A stretch of DNA of 64,000 nt from Leishmania martiniquensis. Taxonomy: Eukaryota > Euglenozoa > Kinetoplastea > Trypanosomatida > Trypanosomatidae. The translations under genes and the position numbers were made by a program. Numbering within the stretch: position 1 is the first letter of the stretch; the number at the start of each line of letters is the position of its first letter. This document shows positions 1 to 10,200 of this stretch, one piece after another. The stretch is from positions 846,001 through 910,000 of the forward strand of contig NC_090165.1 in assembly GCF_017916325.1 (NCBI RefSeq), given 5' to 3'. Under the pieces are notes generated by a model, which was not told the DNA's origin, ran no database searches, and saw only the letters and a program-made list of their open reading frames with translations.

Positions 1-1070
1 ATGCGGTACAGAAAAACGTACACAACCAAACTCGCCATGGCGTCCTCGGCACCGATCGGCCGTGAGACTGCTGCGCTGCTAAGCCGGCAAAGGCGCGCAG
101 CGTCCCACGCTCGCAGCGCTACTTCACGGATCTCCGGACTTGAGAGCAAGGTACTGTGACCAGTCCGCTGCGAAGCTGCGACGATGTCCACATAGTAATC
201 CAGCAGCGGTGCGTCAAGGCAAGAGAGCAAGGAAGACGGCTTCAGCTTTGGAATGATACGGGCCGCGTACACATCCAAGATACGCCGCGCGAAGTCACCG
301 TCTCCTGCGACGCAGGCTAGAAATTTGGGTGTGTTGTCCACAAAAGACTCAAAGACGGCGCGGCACTCCTCGGAGAGCGGCGCCTCCAGCATCGAGTGCA
401 TGAGGGCACGCGGAACAGCCGTGCCGCGGCAACGAGATTCGCCGCTATCATCAACGTGCATGACGTCTCTTATGCTCTTCAAGCCGCCTTTCCCGCTCGC
501 GCGCTTGCTGCTGCACCCCGTGGCGGAAGAGTCAAACGCCGGCATCCGAAGAAATCGGCGCATGTGCGCCGGTGTCAAGGTGCGTGTGAGCAACAAGACG
601 GTAAAGAGAGTCACCTCATTTTCCACCTCCGCATCATTGCGGTCGTGCTCGCTTGACTCCACGGTCGACGCGCCAGCGGCTGTGTGCGGCATACGTGAGT
701 CTGCCGGCGAAGAGCTCTTTTGAACACCAAGGACCTCTTCTGCGTCCCGCAGCAGGTATGAGATGGGATACAGGGAGAGAGAGCTAGCGTGTGCGGCCGC
801 CAGCAGCAAAGGACGATAAAGCCGAAGACAGGGTGTGTGGTTCGGTGTGCCTTCCCTGAGAGAGGCACAGAGAACAGGCAGCGTCGTCGTCACCTCACTG
901 ACGCCGTCCAGGGACTTGAGCTTGCCAGCCGCCACGACGCTCATGAGTGTCTCCTGCACCGCTTTCGCCTTGCCGACGAGGTCATCTGGGGCATCGATAG
1001 GAAAAGGGGGCCGCCCGAGCGCGTCATCGAAGTCTTTGATAACCCGGCATGCTTCCGTCCTCCAGTCCAT
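1..1070 (-). CDS. Hypothetical protein, 3' end beyond window
   Basis: The minus-strand frame is open without a stop from an ATG at 1070 to the window edge, giving about 356 residues beginning MDWRTEACRV. I do not recognise a family. The sequence is mixed helical with an acidic, serine-rich stretch near residues 120-150 and no clear membrane segment. The frame is also open upstream of this ATG but has no ATG in the stretch I read, and a pyrimidine-rich tract on the sense strand (complement of about 1274-1320) lies where trans-splicing signals are expected. It is the last gene of the minus-strand array in this window. The C-terminus is missing, so a diagnostic domain could lie outside. Confidence 0.75.
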   Translation of the reverse strand, partial: MDWRTEACRVIKDFDDALGRPPFPIDAPDDLVGKAKAVQETLMSVVAAGKLKSLDGVSEVTTTLPVLCASLREGTPNHTPCLRLYRPLLLAAAHASSLSLYPISYLLRDAEEVLGVQKSSSPADSRMPHTAAGASTVESSEHDRNDAEVENEVTLFTVLLLTRTLTPAHMRRFLRMPAFDSSATGCSSKRASGKGGLKSIRDVMHVDDSGESRCRGTAVPRALMHSMLEAPLSEECRAVFESFVDNTPKFLACVAGDGDFARRILDVYAARIIPKLKPSSLLSCLDAPLLDYYVDIVAASQRTGHSTLLSSPEIREVALRAWDAARLCRLSSAAVSRPIGAEDAMASLVVYVFLYR

Positions 1071-1709
1071 CGTAGAGGAATGGGGTGGGAGAGTGGGAGG
1101 CTGAAAGGGAGGAGTGTGCGCATGCGGGGTGGGCGTGCCACACACTTTGTTATCTGTGAAGGCTGAGGGGACCGAAAGAAGAGCCCAGTGACAGCGCGGG
1201 CCAGCGAAAGTCAAGCGAAATGAAAGAGGTCCACCGCCTGAAACGCCCAGCCGCTCACGAAGCGATCACGAGTAAGAGAGAGAGAGAGCGGGAGAGAGAG
1301 AAAGAAAAAAAGAGGGGAAGGTGAAGGTCAGAAGAACGCATGCATGGCGGCGAGAGCACATTCCGCCTCGCAGCCTCGAGGGGACCAATGTGTCAGAAGG
1401 AGGCGTAGGCGGTAAGGGGGAGATCTTTCTTGTACTCCATTGAATGCTCTTCTTGCCTTTTCGATATGTTTCCTGCTGTCCGTGGCCGTCCTCATAGGGC
1501 TTATACGCAATGGCGGAAGGGCACCACAGACATGCATGCACACCAAAGTCAACGATAGACGACAAACAGAGCGGCCAACAACAAACACGGAACCCTCGCC
1601 GCACCCGCCGCTTCCTGCACCACCGCCACTACCCGGGCCCGCGCCACCTCGTATCCGCCTTTGCAGAGCGCATGAGGGGACAAGGGCGGGATAAGGGTAG
1701 TGCACGGTG
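1071..1709. other. Intergenic spacer
   Basis: No credible gene. The plus strand has a purine run around 1274-1320, which reads as a polypyrimidine tract on the transcribed strand, a plausible trans-splicing signal for the gene starting at 1070. Short open frames here are low-complexity. Confidence 0.6.
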
Positions 1710-3110
1710 CTACAGTGCCTCACCGATGCTCTTTCCATCGTTGCTGGAAGGCGACACACGAAAAACTTGATCCAGCGCAGGGCCCTCCAGAAGGTATAAC
1801 TGAGAAAAGGATGCGCTCTCCGCCTCTGGTAGCAAGGGATGGTCGCATGCGACAGAGAAGGCGCGAAGAAACTTGAGCTGCAAATGGCATAGCTCCAGCG
1901 CGTTGCGCAGTACATCTGCGAGGGGACGGCGCGTCATTGGGCGATCGCGATCGGCTCTGCTCTCGTCCCCGCCATAGAGAGCTTTGCGGCGGTGCAAGAG
2001 GTCGCGTACACCTAGTGGCGCCTCCTCTTGGGCCACGATAAGCATCGTTCCGACGCCGACAACTTTGTTGATGGCGAGCGAGCGCACGAACTCCGCCCAC
2101 TGCTGACTAGTACTGAGGAACTTAGGATGGCATTCAATGTACACGACGTCCTGCTGGTGCCGTACCCGCAGCTCGGCTGGGTCGCAGCAGACTGTCTCAC
2201 ACGCCCTGAACACAGAGGCGGAGTGGTTACAGATGAGGTTCTCCCGCGCCCACTCCAGAGACGCCTCCTCGCGGTGAACGACGGTTACGTGCTTCGCCGT
2301 CATGACCGCATTCATCGAGGCCGAGCCGCTGCGGTCGTATATCGTGAGCACGCGCTTGCCCTTTCCCAAATCGCGTAGCATGCGGCGGATACGGCGATGG
2401 GCCGGATTAATGAGGAATAAGTTTTCTGTTGACGGCATCCGCATGTCGGGCCTTAGCCAGAGGTGACTCACACCGCCCTCAACGTACATCGAGGGAAGCG
2501 GAATAGTTGGCGTGATGAGTGAGACTCGAGCTGCGTCGCCGAGGGTCGGGGTATCCAAGAGTACATCCTCTGCGCCGCGGCGAGAAAGAAAGTCCAACAA
2601 GGGCGGCACGAGCCGCTCCGCTCCAACCGATGTTGCCACGATGCGTACAAAGCACTCGGAGAAAACGTCGACGAAGAGGGAGGGCAGGCTGTCCGCGTAT
2701 CCATTAACGATACGATAGGTGTTGCTCTGTGTTTGAGGGAGGATGCGGCGCCGCCGCTCCCACGCCTCGTGGACACGGGCCATGAAAAAATCCTCGCTGA
2801 TTGTTGGTAGCATTGCGGCCGAGCTTGGTGTCATGTCAAACACGTCCACGCGCTTCAGATGAGGCTCGTAGAAGCCCAGTGCCACCAACGAGTGATCATC
2901 TCGGCGGACCTCGACGATGCGGCCAGCCTCCAGCTCACGCTTGGCAAACTCGACACTGCTGGGGTGAAAGAACCGAAGTGGGAGATCGCACCGCCGACGC
3001 CGCGTGATCAGCCGGTGCTGCGAGGGCTGCAGGCGCAACTGCGGGAATTTGTGCGCCGCCTGAATACGACCGGCGGTCAGGGGCGCCACCACCTTTGCGT
3101 GCATACTCAT
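1710..3110 (-). CDS. RlmI/PUA-type SAM methyltransferase fold, degenerate
   Basis: This 466-residue protein follows the layout of the RlmI family (23S rRNA cytosine-C5 methyltransferases). It has a PUA-like N-terminal region (about 45-100), the family segment NTYRIVNGYADSLPSLFVD (130-148) and a C-terminal Rossmann methyltransferase domain. The key motifs are eroded. The SAM-binding glycine loop reads VLTIYDRSG (254-262), the usual DPP motif is replaced in DVVYIECHPKF (321-331), and the catalytic Ser-Cys-Ser strand reads GTMLIVAQEEA (354-364) with no cysteine. An RNA-binding or scaffold role is therefore more likely than catalysis (inference). The frame opens further upstream to 3266, but a pyrimidine tract and AG just upstream of 3110 favour the internal ATG at 3110, or MSM's second Met at 3104. 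Confidence 0.8.
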   Translation of the reverse strand: MSMHAKVVAPLTAGRIQAAHKFPQLRLQPSQHRLITRRRRCDLPLRFFHPSSVEFAKRELEAGRIVEVRRDDHSLVALGFYEPHLKRVDVFDMTPSSAAMLPTISEDFFMARVHEAWERRRRILPQTQSNTYRIVNGYADSLPSLFVDVFSECFVRIVATSVGAERLVPPLLDFLSRRGAEDVLLDTPTLGDAARVSLITPTIPLPSMYVEGGVSHLWLRPDMRMPSTENLFLINPAHRRIRRMLRDLGKGKRVLTIYDRSGSASMNAVMTAKHVTVVHREEASLEWARENLICNHSASVFRACETVCCDPAELRVRHQQDVVYIECHPKFLSTSQQWAEFVRSLAINKVVGVGTMLIVAQEEAPLGVRDLLHRRKALYGGDESRADRDRPMTRRPLADVLRNALELCHLQLKFLRAFSVACDHPLLPEAESASFSQLYLLEGPALDQVFRVSPSSNDGKSIGEAL

Positions 3111-3180
3111 ACAGAAGCCTTCCGCTACTACGAGAGACCCAGGGACAAACGTGTGGAGGAGAGAGACGGAAAAAGAGATA
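3111..3180 (-). promoter_or_regulatory. Predicted spliced-leader acceptor for RlmI-like gene
   Basis: On the minus strand a pyrimidine-rich tract (complement of 3137-3180) is followed by the first AG at 3129-3128. Trans-splicing there would leave a 17-nt 5' UTR before the ATG at 3110 and exclude the longer start at 3266. Prediction from sequence only. Confidence 0.5.
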
Positions 3181-3485
3181 TGAAGGCAGTTTCCGCCCGC
3201 GCCGTGCACAGATCTGACACTTCTCCGTACACCGCTGCTGTCGTCACGCACCGGCAGAGAGGGCAACGCAGGACATCCTTTACACGAAATCAGCCGAAGA
3301 CGGCTTCAGAAAAAATGGGAGAGCGCTGAAGGCAGGAATACATCCTCCCTCCCCCGAACACTGACATCCTTCTGACTCACGCAGCCTTTAAGACAGAGGA
3401 ACCGCCTGTCAGACGTCCAGTCAAGTAGAGATAACAGAATTCCATTTGACAGCAGTTTAACGAGAGGTACGCCGACTAACTCTCG
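3181..3485. other. Intergenic spacer
   Basis: Contains only the upstream open-frame extension of the methyltransferase-like gene (to 3266) and unremarkable sequence up to the 541-bp repeat. No gene or RNA recognised. Confidence 0.5.
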
Positions 3486-4026
3486 TTCACAGCGTTCGTT
3501 CTCTATTAAGCGGCACACATGAAGCGCACACTGCGCGGCCCCAGCCCTGTCACAGACACAAGGGCGTGGCACGAGGCAGCCGCGCACACGGGCTACACCA
3601 GCGCGCCGACTCCGTCATCAGAAGCACAGCCCCTGCAGCGAGCGAAGCACACGCAGCCCGCCTTGCAGCTCGCTTCACAGCCGCGCCGACGGTGCTGGCC
3701 GACACCCGCGTGCATCCCCTCTCGGGGCGGGTAGGGAGAGGGGGGGAGCAGGCCCTCCTCGCACCAGTAGGCAGAGAGAGGATCTGGCGGCGTGCGCTGG
3801 AGTCGCACTGACACGTTGCCCACCATGCGGATTGTAGATGCGTCCTCCCTGTCGCAGGCACGCTTGACCCTGCCACCGCCACAGGTGGCTTGACAATGGG
3901 CAGGGATAGGGGGAGTGGAGGCTGGCTGGATGCCTCCCAGGGCGAGTGGGGTGGGCACCGGGCCATTACGGTATCCTGCACTAGAGGTGTGTCGCGCCCT
4001 CGTCCTTGTGAAAAGGGGTGCCAGCG
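3486..4026 (-). repeat. 541-bp direct repeat, copy 1 (SIDER2-like)
   Basis: This block matches 17491-18031 at a constant offset of 14,005 bp with no indel; one substitution was found by eye (T at 3496, C at 17501). Size and position downstream of a minus-strand gene fit SIDER2 retroposons of Leishmania, which are about 550 bp, lie in 3' UTRs and are reported to promote mRNA decay. The family name is from memory and not checked. No target-site duplication is obvious at the borders. The strand given assumes the neighbouring genes' orientation. Open frames inside it appear identically in both copies and look non-coding. Confidence 0.85.
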
Positions 4027-4783
4027 CCGGGAAGGCAGAGGATGAGGAGCGGCTGCGGAGCTGGGCAAGAGGAGTAAGACAGCGCAGAGATCAGTCCTCC
4101 GACAAACTCCCTGTCGCGCTCCTGAGATGTCTGCGTCTCAGAAAAAAGATTCTCGAAGGACGCACATACACGCCGAGATGCCTATCGGCCCTTCTCGTCT
4201 GTGGAGGTTCCTAACCCGTGGTAAGGGCTCTCACTCAGAGTGCGAGAGAAGTCGTCAACACCATGCGCCCGTCGCTTTGAGCTCACGCCGTCTATCTCCT
4301 TTGGTCGATACGCGCCGAAGTGTGGGGCTCACCTCGAAAAAAAAGAGAAGGACGTGGGCACGTAGGCGGCCGTCTAGCGTCCATTTCTCAGAAGGGGAAT
4401 GCGTGCGTGTCCGTTAGCGTGGGCTCACACGTTAGCCCTTCATCACCCCACTGCGTGGGTGAAAGGCCCTGTATAGCTAATTCATGTCTTGCTGGCCGTG
4501 AGGGCGTTCTCTCTCTCTGTTTCGAGTAAAGGGAGGGAAGTAAGGCAGCAGACACTGCGTGCGTCGATGGGCCGGCAAAGGCCGCAGAGGGAGGGGCAGG
4601 CGGGGAGCACCATGAAAGGAAAGGCGGGAGGACATATCGACTGTGGCGGGCGGTGAGCGGAGGCGGGGAGGGATACGGGGGTCAACAGTGTGGAAAGAAA
4701 TACCACAATAGCGAAAATCCGACGAAAGAGCCTCCCAGCCGCAGGTAGAGGGGCGGGGGGGGAGCAACCGCTGAGGGCTGTGG
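4027..4783. other. Spacer downstream of the broken SET gene
   Basis: No gene supported. This would be 3' flank of the SET-domain gene on the minus strand. The plus strand is mildly purine-rich from about 4500 to 4760. The short frames on both strands lack any recognisable domain. Confidence 0.5.
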
Positions 4784-6268
4784 TCACCCGGCGTCGCCTT
4801 CGCTCACCCCAAGAGCGAGGGCAGCCTCATCTCTCTGCATATATTCCAGCAGTGCCTTCTCGCACCCTCTAGTGATCTCGCCTTGCTGCCGCCGTCCCCC
4901 TACGTGCAGGTCCGTTTGCAAAAGTGAGTCGTCCCATGACCGCCTTGCTGACACGGAAGAGCGGCCGATGCCCCGCACCGAGTTGTGGAGAGGCGTCCCC
5001 CGCGTAACCCTATACAAGACAAGCAAGGGCGAGGCAGCGCTCCTGCGCCTCTCCGCGGCCTTTTCCAGGGTAGCCATACCGTACGCGTTTGGACGCCCGA
5101 CTCGAGCGCAAAACTCTGTGGTCGATGCGCCTGCAGCGTTGGGCACTCGAGTACACCACACATCTCGGCGTCGCCGTTCCCTTCACCTCTAGTCAGCCCC
5201 CGGCGCATCCATGAGGTACCGCGATGCCCAATCGTGGTCCATGCAAACTTCAGCACCGCCACGGAGAGGCTGACCATGAAGAGGATGCCACGAGCTCGCT
5301 CCGTCGCCGCCACCGACTTGCCGATAGTCTATGGTAATCTCTTCATCGCGGGCGATACGGCGCACTGCACGCACGACGACGGAGCGCTGCGCCGCTGAAA
5401 CCACCACCGCTGCGCCTGGGAAGGTCCCAGAGTGATTCAGTGCGTCCAGCACCGGCGCAAAGACACTACAACTGCTATCCGCTTGACTCGAGATACTGGA
5501 AAGAAGAGGAACCGACAGCACGCGTGAGCGTACCAGGTAAAGGCTTGTAAGCAGTACTGCATCGAGCAACGACGGAGATTTGTCTAGGAAGTGGAATTCC
5601 GGGTTGCTGGCATGCGTCAAGATGGCGTCGCGGAGGTTGTTAGACAGCTGCTCGAGGCATAGGTGCGCCTCCGCAGAGGAAGCATCGCTGTAGAGGGACT
5701 CGACTCCCCACTTCAGAACGTCCTCGAACGGCAAGCCTGCCACAAACAGGTCCGACAGGTAGTGTGGCGCTGGGCCGATACGATGAAGAAGCCGAGTGGA
5801 AACTGAAAGGGAGAGCGCGTGCGCGTAGAAGTAGCGCAGGGCTGCACTCGTAGCGAGAGCCGCCTCCACCGGGGACAGGGTAAGTGACACAATCGGCGGG
5901 ATGGCAGAGATGCTGCCTCGCACTGATTCGCCCGAGATAGTGCTGCTCAAAGACACGCGGTCGGCGGATGCGTCCGAAGAGAACCTCTGCATCCATGCCC
6001 ACGCCTCAGGAAACAAAGCGACGCCGCGATTGCAGCGTCGCAGAATCCGAAGCCCCTTCACAGTTTCAAAAGAAGGCACCATCGAGGGGTCGCGATTTCG
6101 TAGGGGGCTAAGCTGAGTAATGTAACAGTAGTGGAGGGGTATCGATAGCACCAAGTCGCCGCGGCTGAGTGCTGTCGCTGCAAAGATGCCGCGAATGCCA
6201 TCGTGCCGCCGTCGATGTTGCCGAAACGCACACCAGCGTGCGCCGTGGAGCCGATGCAAGAGGCTCAT
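4784..6268 (-). pseudogene. SET-domain protein gene with broken C-terminal half
   Basis: An open frame from ATG 6268 to stop 5189 encodes 359 residues of an LSMT/SETD6-like SET protein, the class that methylates lysines on non-histone proteins. The N-SET part contains GIRGIFAATALSRGDLVLSI, and the C-SET part has DALNHS and RRIARDEEITIDY. After this the frame fails. Dropping the base at 5323 would give the expected YGKS, followed in the alternative frame by ERARGILFM, where families have a helix leading to YGF. In-frame TAG and TGA occur at 5191-5189 and 5185-5183, yet downstream in the same frame (5161-4784) lies a helical tail (GEITRGCEKALLEYMQ) resembling the substrate-binding lobe. Several lesions suggest a pseudogene; sequencing error is an alternative. 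Confidence 0.7.
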
Positions 6269-6290
6269 GAAGCCCTAAAAAGAAAAACGT
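6269..6290 (-). promoter_or_regulatory. Predicted spliced-leader acceptor for SET gene
   Basis: On the sense strand a T-rich tract (complement of about 6277-6289) ends in TTTTAG with the AG at 6276-6275, six nucleotides before the ATG at 6268. This supports 6268 as start, although such a 5' UTR is very short and another AG may be used. Confidence 0.45.
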
Positions 6291-7715
6291 CTATTGTGTG
6301 CTGCGTATGGGGAGGAGGGAAGCGAATGCGCTAAAGGCCACAAAGCGGAGAAGCACTCCGTAAACCGATTCGCTGATGCTCTTGCACACTTTTCTTCGCG
6401 ATAGGCGTGCGGGTTCGTTCCTTTCCACCCCCAGTCAGCGTGTCAGCCGCATGTAGTATGGGAAACGAAGTCCTCCTGTTTCTTCAAAGGCACCTTGTCG
6501 TCCGTGTGCGTGCATCTGGGCTGCCAGGGCCCACTTCCATTCGCGCTGTACGGCGTTATGATGACGCCCTGCCCTTTAGTGCAAGATCCTGTGACAGGGC
6601 AACTCAAGAGAAAGACCAACAAAAAGGCAGAGAAGAGTTTGGCGAAGAGAGCCCATAAAGCGATCGAGGACATGGTCCGCCCGGTGATGATGACGAAAAG
6701 AGAGCGTGTGTGCGTCATGCTGAAAGACGACAGCTAAAATACAAGTGGGCACCATCTCGTGAGACACGCCCCCCACCGACACGCCTCCTTTCCTCCGTCC
6801 CCTCATCGTCTATGCCCTGGGCTCACACTACCCGCATCCCCTCTCATCGGTGTACTTGAAAAAAATCCATGTGCACAGCCAGCAGGGGGGTGCGATGGAG
6901 ACCAGAAGGTCCGCCATCATGGAAGGTGACGATCCTCGCGGATGCATATCGTACATGAACAACTAACTTTGCTCTAGTGCGCCAAGTTCCCGTCCGACCG
7001 TACAATCCTGCCTTTAGACCGCCCAGTAGGGGCTCACTCTGCGATACACTCGCACACACACTTCAGTCATCTCCGACAGAAGACATGCTGGTGCGTGCAC
7101 AAGGTGGCCTTCCTTGCCTTTTCTGTTTCTCTGGTCTCCGTGTACTTCGCCTCCTCATGCACATGACCAACGGAGCCCTACTCATCAGTGTTCCACGGCG
7201 TTGAGCTACTACCTCTTGTATCCGTGTGTGCGTTTACAGGGGCCCGAAGGACAGCCCTCAGAGGGCTCTTGGGCACGGCTGGCGGACTCGTTGGGGCTAG
7301 CGGAGAGGTTAGGGTCGGGGCTGTGCCGACAAGTCGTCGCAGTCCGGATGACGCTTGTGCCGGCTCACGAGGAGCTACGTCGACGGCTCGCCGAGTCGTG
7401 GCGCGGCAGATCCTGTCAGAGGCGTGCGAGCTGACGGAGAGGGCATAGCCCCCATGCTGCCCAGCACTTGGAGCATTCGCCTGCCTATCGAGGGACGTAC
7501 GGGGCTCGCTCGGGCGCACGCGCTATCGGCCACGGCGTGTCGGACACACACGCACACACACGTACAAGAGAAGGGTGGGTGAAAGGGGCAAAATCGGTAG
7601 TGACAACGATACAGAAACGGGCAAGGACATCCATACGAGCTCCAACGGGAGTGCCTGTGCTGGCAGAGGGTGTGTCGCCCTCCCCCCCTCCTCATTCCTG
7701 GCAGAGGCGCAGGTG
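6291..7715. other. Intergenic spacer
   Basis: No supported gene. A minus-strand 91-codon frame at 6443-6718 encodes a hydrophobic stretch but has no other coding support. From about 7200 to 7715 the sequence may be a degenerate continuation of the repeat at 7716-7970, but I cannot fix an end. Confidence 0.4.
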
Positions 7716-7970
7716 CTCGGGGAGCCCTCCCCTGAGGCGGAGCCGTGGCCCGCCTCGTCCTCCTCCGGCATCCACGCAGAGCAACCCCTGCTCCCCGCAC
7801 AGCAGACGCGGCCCCGTATCCGCCCTGGAGCAGAGGCCACCGAACGCGGCGTCGTGTGGATGCGGGGCACGAAAGAGCCCCGTGAGACGCACGGTCCGCT
7901 TCGACGGCACGAGGGCCGGCCACCAGACGACCGAGACGCCGCTGCGGTGAGGCAGCCCCAGGGGCAGTGC
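7716..7970 (-). repeat. Degenerate retroposon-like element, longer copy
   Basis: Read on the minus strand from 7970, the first ~49 nt match the plus strand at 17212-17260 with about three differences. A second block (7740-7716) matches 17264-17288. The element lies in the 3' flank of the lipase-fold gene. It resembles the signature end of trypanosomatid SIDER elements as I remember it; this assignment is inference. The left boundary is uncertain and may extend to about 7200. Confidence 0.6.
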
Positions 7971-10200
7971 GTGTGTATGCGTGTCTGCTTCGTCGACTTA
8001 TTCATGAACGGCACGGGTGCGTTGAAGAGGCGAGGATACTCGATGCCCTCAATGGTAACAAAATGGGAAATGATCGAAAGGTGAAAGGGAACATGGAAGC
8101 TACTGACTGCGCCCTCACACAGACACATGCACAGACACCGATCCTCCGGCCAGAGTAGCCAAAAGAGGAAGAGAGACGCCGCCAAGGAAGCTGCGAAGAA
8201 AAAAGGTCGGAAGGGGAGTGTTTTTGTAGGCCCGCCAAGATGTTAGGGCGCTCCCTGCCGAACCACTTCACTGCTTCCCTCTAATTGCATGCTCCTGCTC
8301 GTCGTGCGCATTTCTTTCCTCCAGTTCATACTTTGCTGCTGGCGTGAGGCGTTTCAGGTGTAGCGTGTCGCATGTGGGACCCCGCTACATGCAGCTCTGC
8401 GCGTTCTTGTCATGATGCAAAGAAAGCGAAGTTTTCTCCACTCAATTTCTCTCGTAATCACTCTTGCGCTAACGTTACGGTACAGCAAATCGGAAGCGAA
8501 GGAAAAAGTGGGGCATTGCCGGGAGATTCGTATGGTATATACAGAAGTGACGACGCGGCAGCAAGCGTAGGGGAGACATACGGCACACATAACACAAAAT
8601 AACGGATCCACAAGAGAAGCCATGAGGCAGCTGCCGGGCATGTACCACCTCAGCACTGGGAAATCCCCGTTTGCGTGATGGCATGCACACGAGCATCCCT
8701 ACACATTGTTTGACGCAGAGCGTGGCCAAAAAAGCGAGAATACTACCGCCACCGTAGAGGACCCTCCCCCATCGATGTTTTCGGCAAATCTTTGCTCTCC
8801 AGTGCGCCACTTCTGCGGCGAAGCATATTTGCCTTTACCATCGCGCACACACGCACGCATGAGCACATAATGTGCGACTCAGCCATCAATACATAAGAGG
8901 GTGGGGGTGGGGTGGCGGGAACGGCATAGGCAACCACAACAAAAACAGAAGCAACACAGAAACGCATCCGTCAGCGCATACGCGTCATGCCCTTTTTTTT
9001 CGCTTCCCTTTCCCCTCTCTATTTTTTTTGGTGCGGTGCGCACTCCTCTTTTCGGAGAGAGAGGGGTGGGGGTCGTCTCGATCACTTTTCGCTTCCTTGG
9101 CGCAGCGATGTCCTCTCTCTCTGTGGTGTCGATGAATGCTCATTGGCTTTCCTTGTTCCCGATCATTGTGCGTGTGCTCGTGTATACATACGTATCCGTA
9201 ATGTCTCTCCTTCGCCCTGTCGTGACTCTCTCGATCTCTCTCCTCTGCTTTCTTGGTCCTGATTTTTTTTCTGCTGTTGGTGCTGTTGTTGTCATTCGAC
9301 CGCGTCTCGTCTCGTCTGACTCTTTCACACGGAAGTCAACAAGGCCGAATCAAGAGCGCCCCTTTTTTCTCTTTCTCTCTCTCCCTTCGGTGAAAGCGAC
9401 GGCGGGTGTGCATACACGCGAACAGAAGCATCATCGCCTCACGAATTCTCTCGGCCCTCCCCACTCCACCCCCCCCCCCACACACTCCTCCCTCTCTACA
9501 CATCCACACATCTATAGGATTCCTCCATGTATAGAGAGAGAGCAAAAGAGCTCAGGAGAGAGAGGGAGGGGAAGATGAATCGTTGGAGTCGATCAAGACG
9601 AACCCCTCGTGGGGGGGGGGGGAAGGGAGAGGTGGAAGACACCTGAAAAAAAGGGGGATAATCCGTACAAAAAGAAAAAACGAAGCAAATACACGAACAC
9701 AACAAATAGATAAATCGTTGAAGAGCGAAGGCGTTCAGTTTGGAAATGGGCAGGGCGACTGGAGGCCGAGAAGAGGCACGCCCCATCACCGACGCGGACC
9801 CGCCCCGGAGGATAGGGAGAGGGAGGGAGGGCGTAACATATTAGGACAAACCAACTGCGAATCCGTGGGTATGAAGTTGCGGGGAGGTTTGTCAAAGGGA
9901 ATCCAACACGGCGCGACGCGGCGTGAATGCAGAGCCACCACCGTAGAAGAGGCGTGCTACTTCTCCTGATCCTTCTTGCAGAAGCGTTGCCTCGCAGGCA
10001 TTACTGAAACACGCCCCCAATGCGCAACTCCCTGCGGCGAGACACCCCCTTCCCGTCGTACACCGAAATCACTCTCCGCACCCACAGACTTCGGCATAGG
10101 GAGGCGCTAAAGCCGCGTGCATTCCTTCTTTCGCCTACGCAGCTCGCCACGCTTCACTGCTATGCCTCTATGAGCGTACGGTGCCTTGGACACTTCGTTC
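7971..10200. other. Long 3' flank / intergenic spacer
   Basis: About 2.2 kb with no recognisable gene. Unusually, from roughly 8985 to 9400 the pyrimidine-rich strand is the plus strand, the reverse of most spacers here. A C-run lies near 9470 and a G-run of about 12 near 9610-9622. A plus-strand frame at 8901-9578 is low-complexity and not credible. Confidence 0.5.

Noticed and set aside
3111..3266. Longer start for the RlmI-like protein
   Set aside because: A pyrimidine tract and AG lie inside the extension, so it is probably not in the mRNA.
3566..3811. Open frames within the 541-bp repeat
   Set aside because: Identical in both copies only because the DNA is identical; no family match and no codon-level sign of selection can be judged.
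6443..6718. Minus-strand 91-codon frame with a hydrophobic segment
   Set aside because: Right strand and a signal-like stretch, but no domain or clear coding bias; kept only as a remote possibility.
8901..9578. Plus-strand open frame of 225 codons
   Set aside because: Pyrimidine-driven low complexity, antisense to the unit, no domain and no upstream splice signal.
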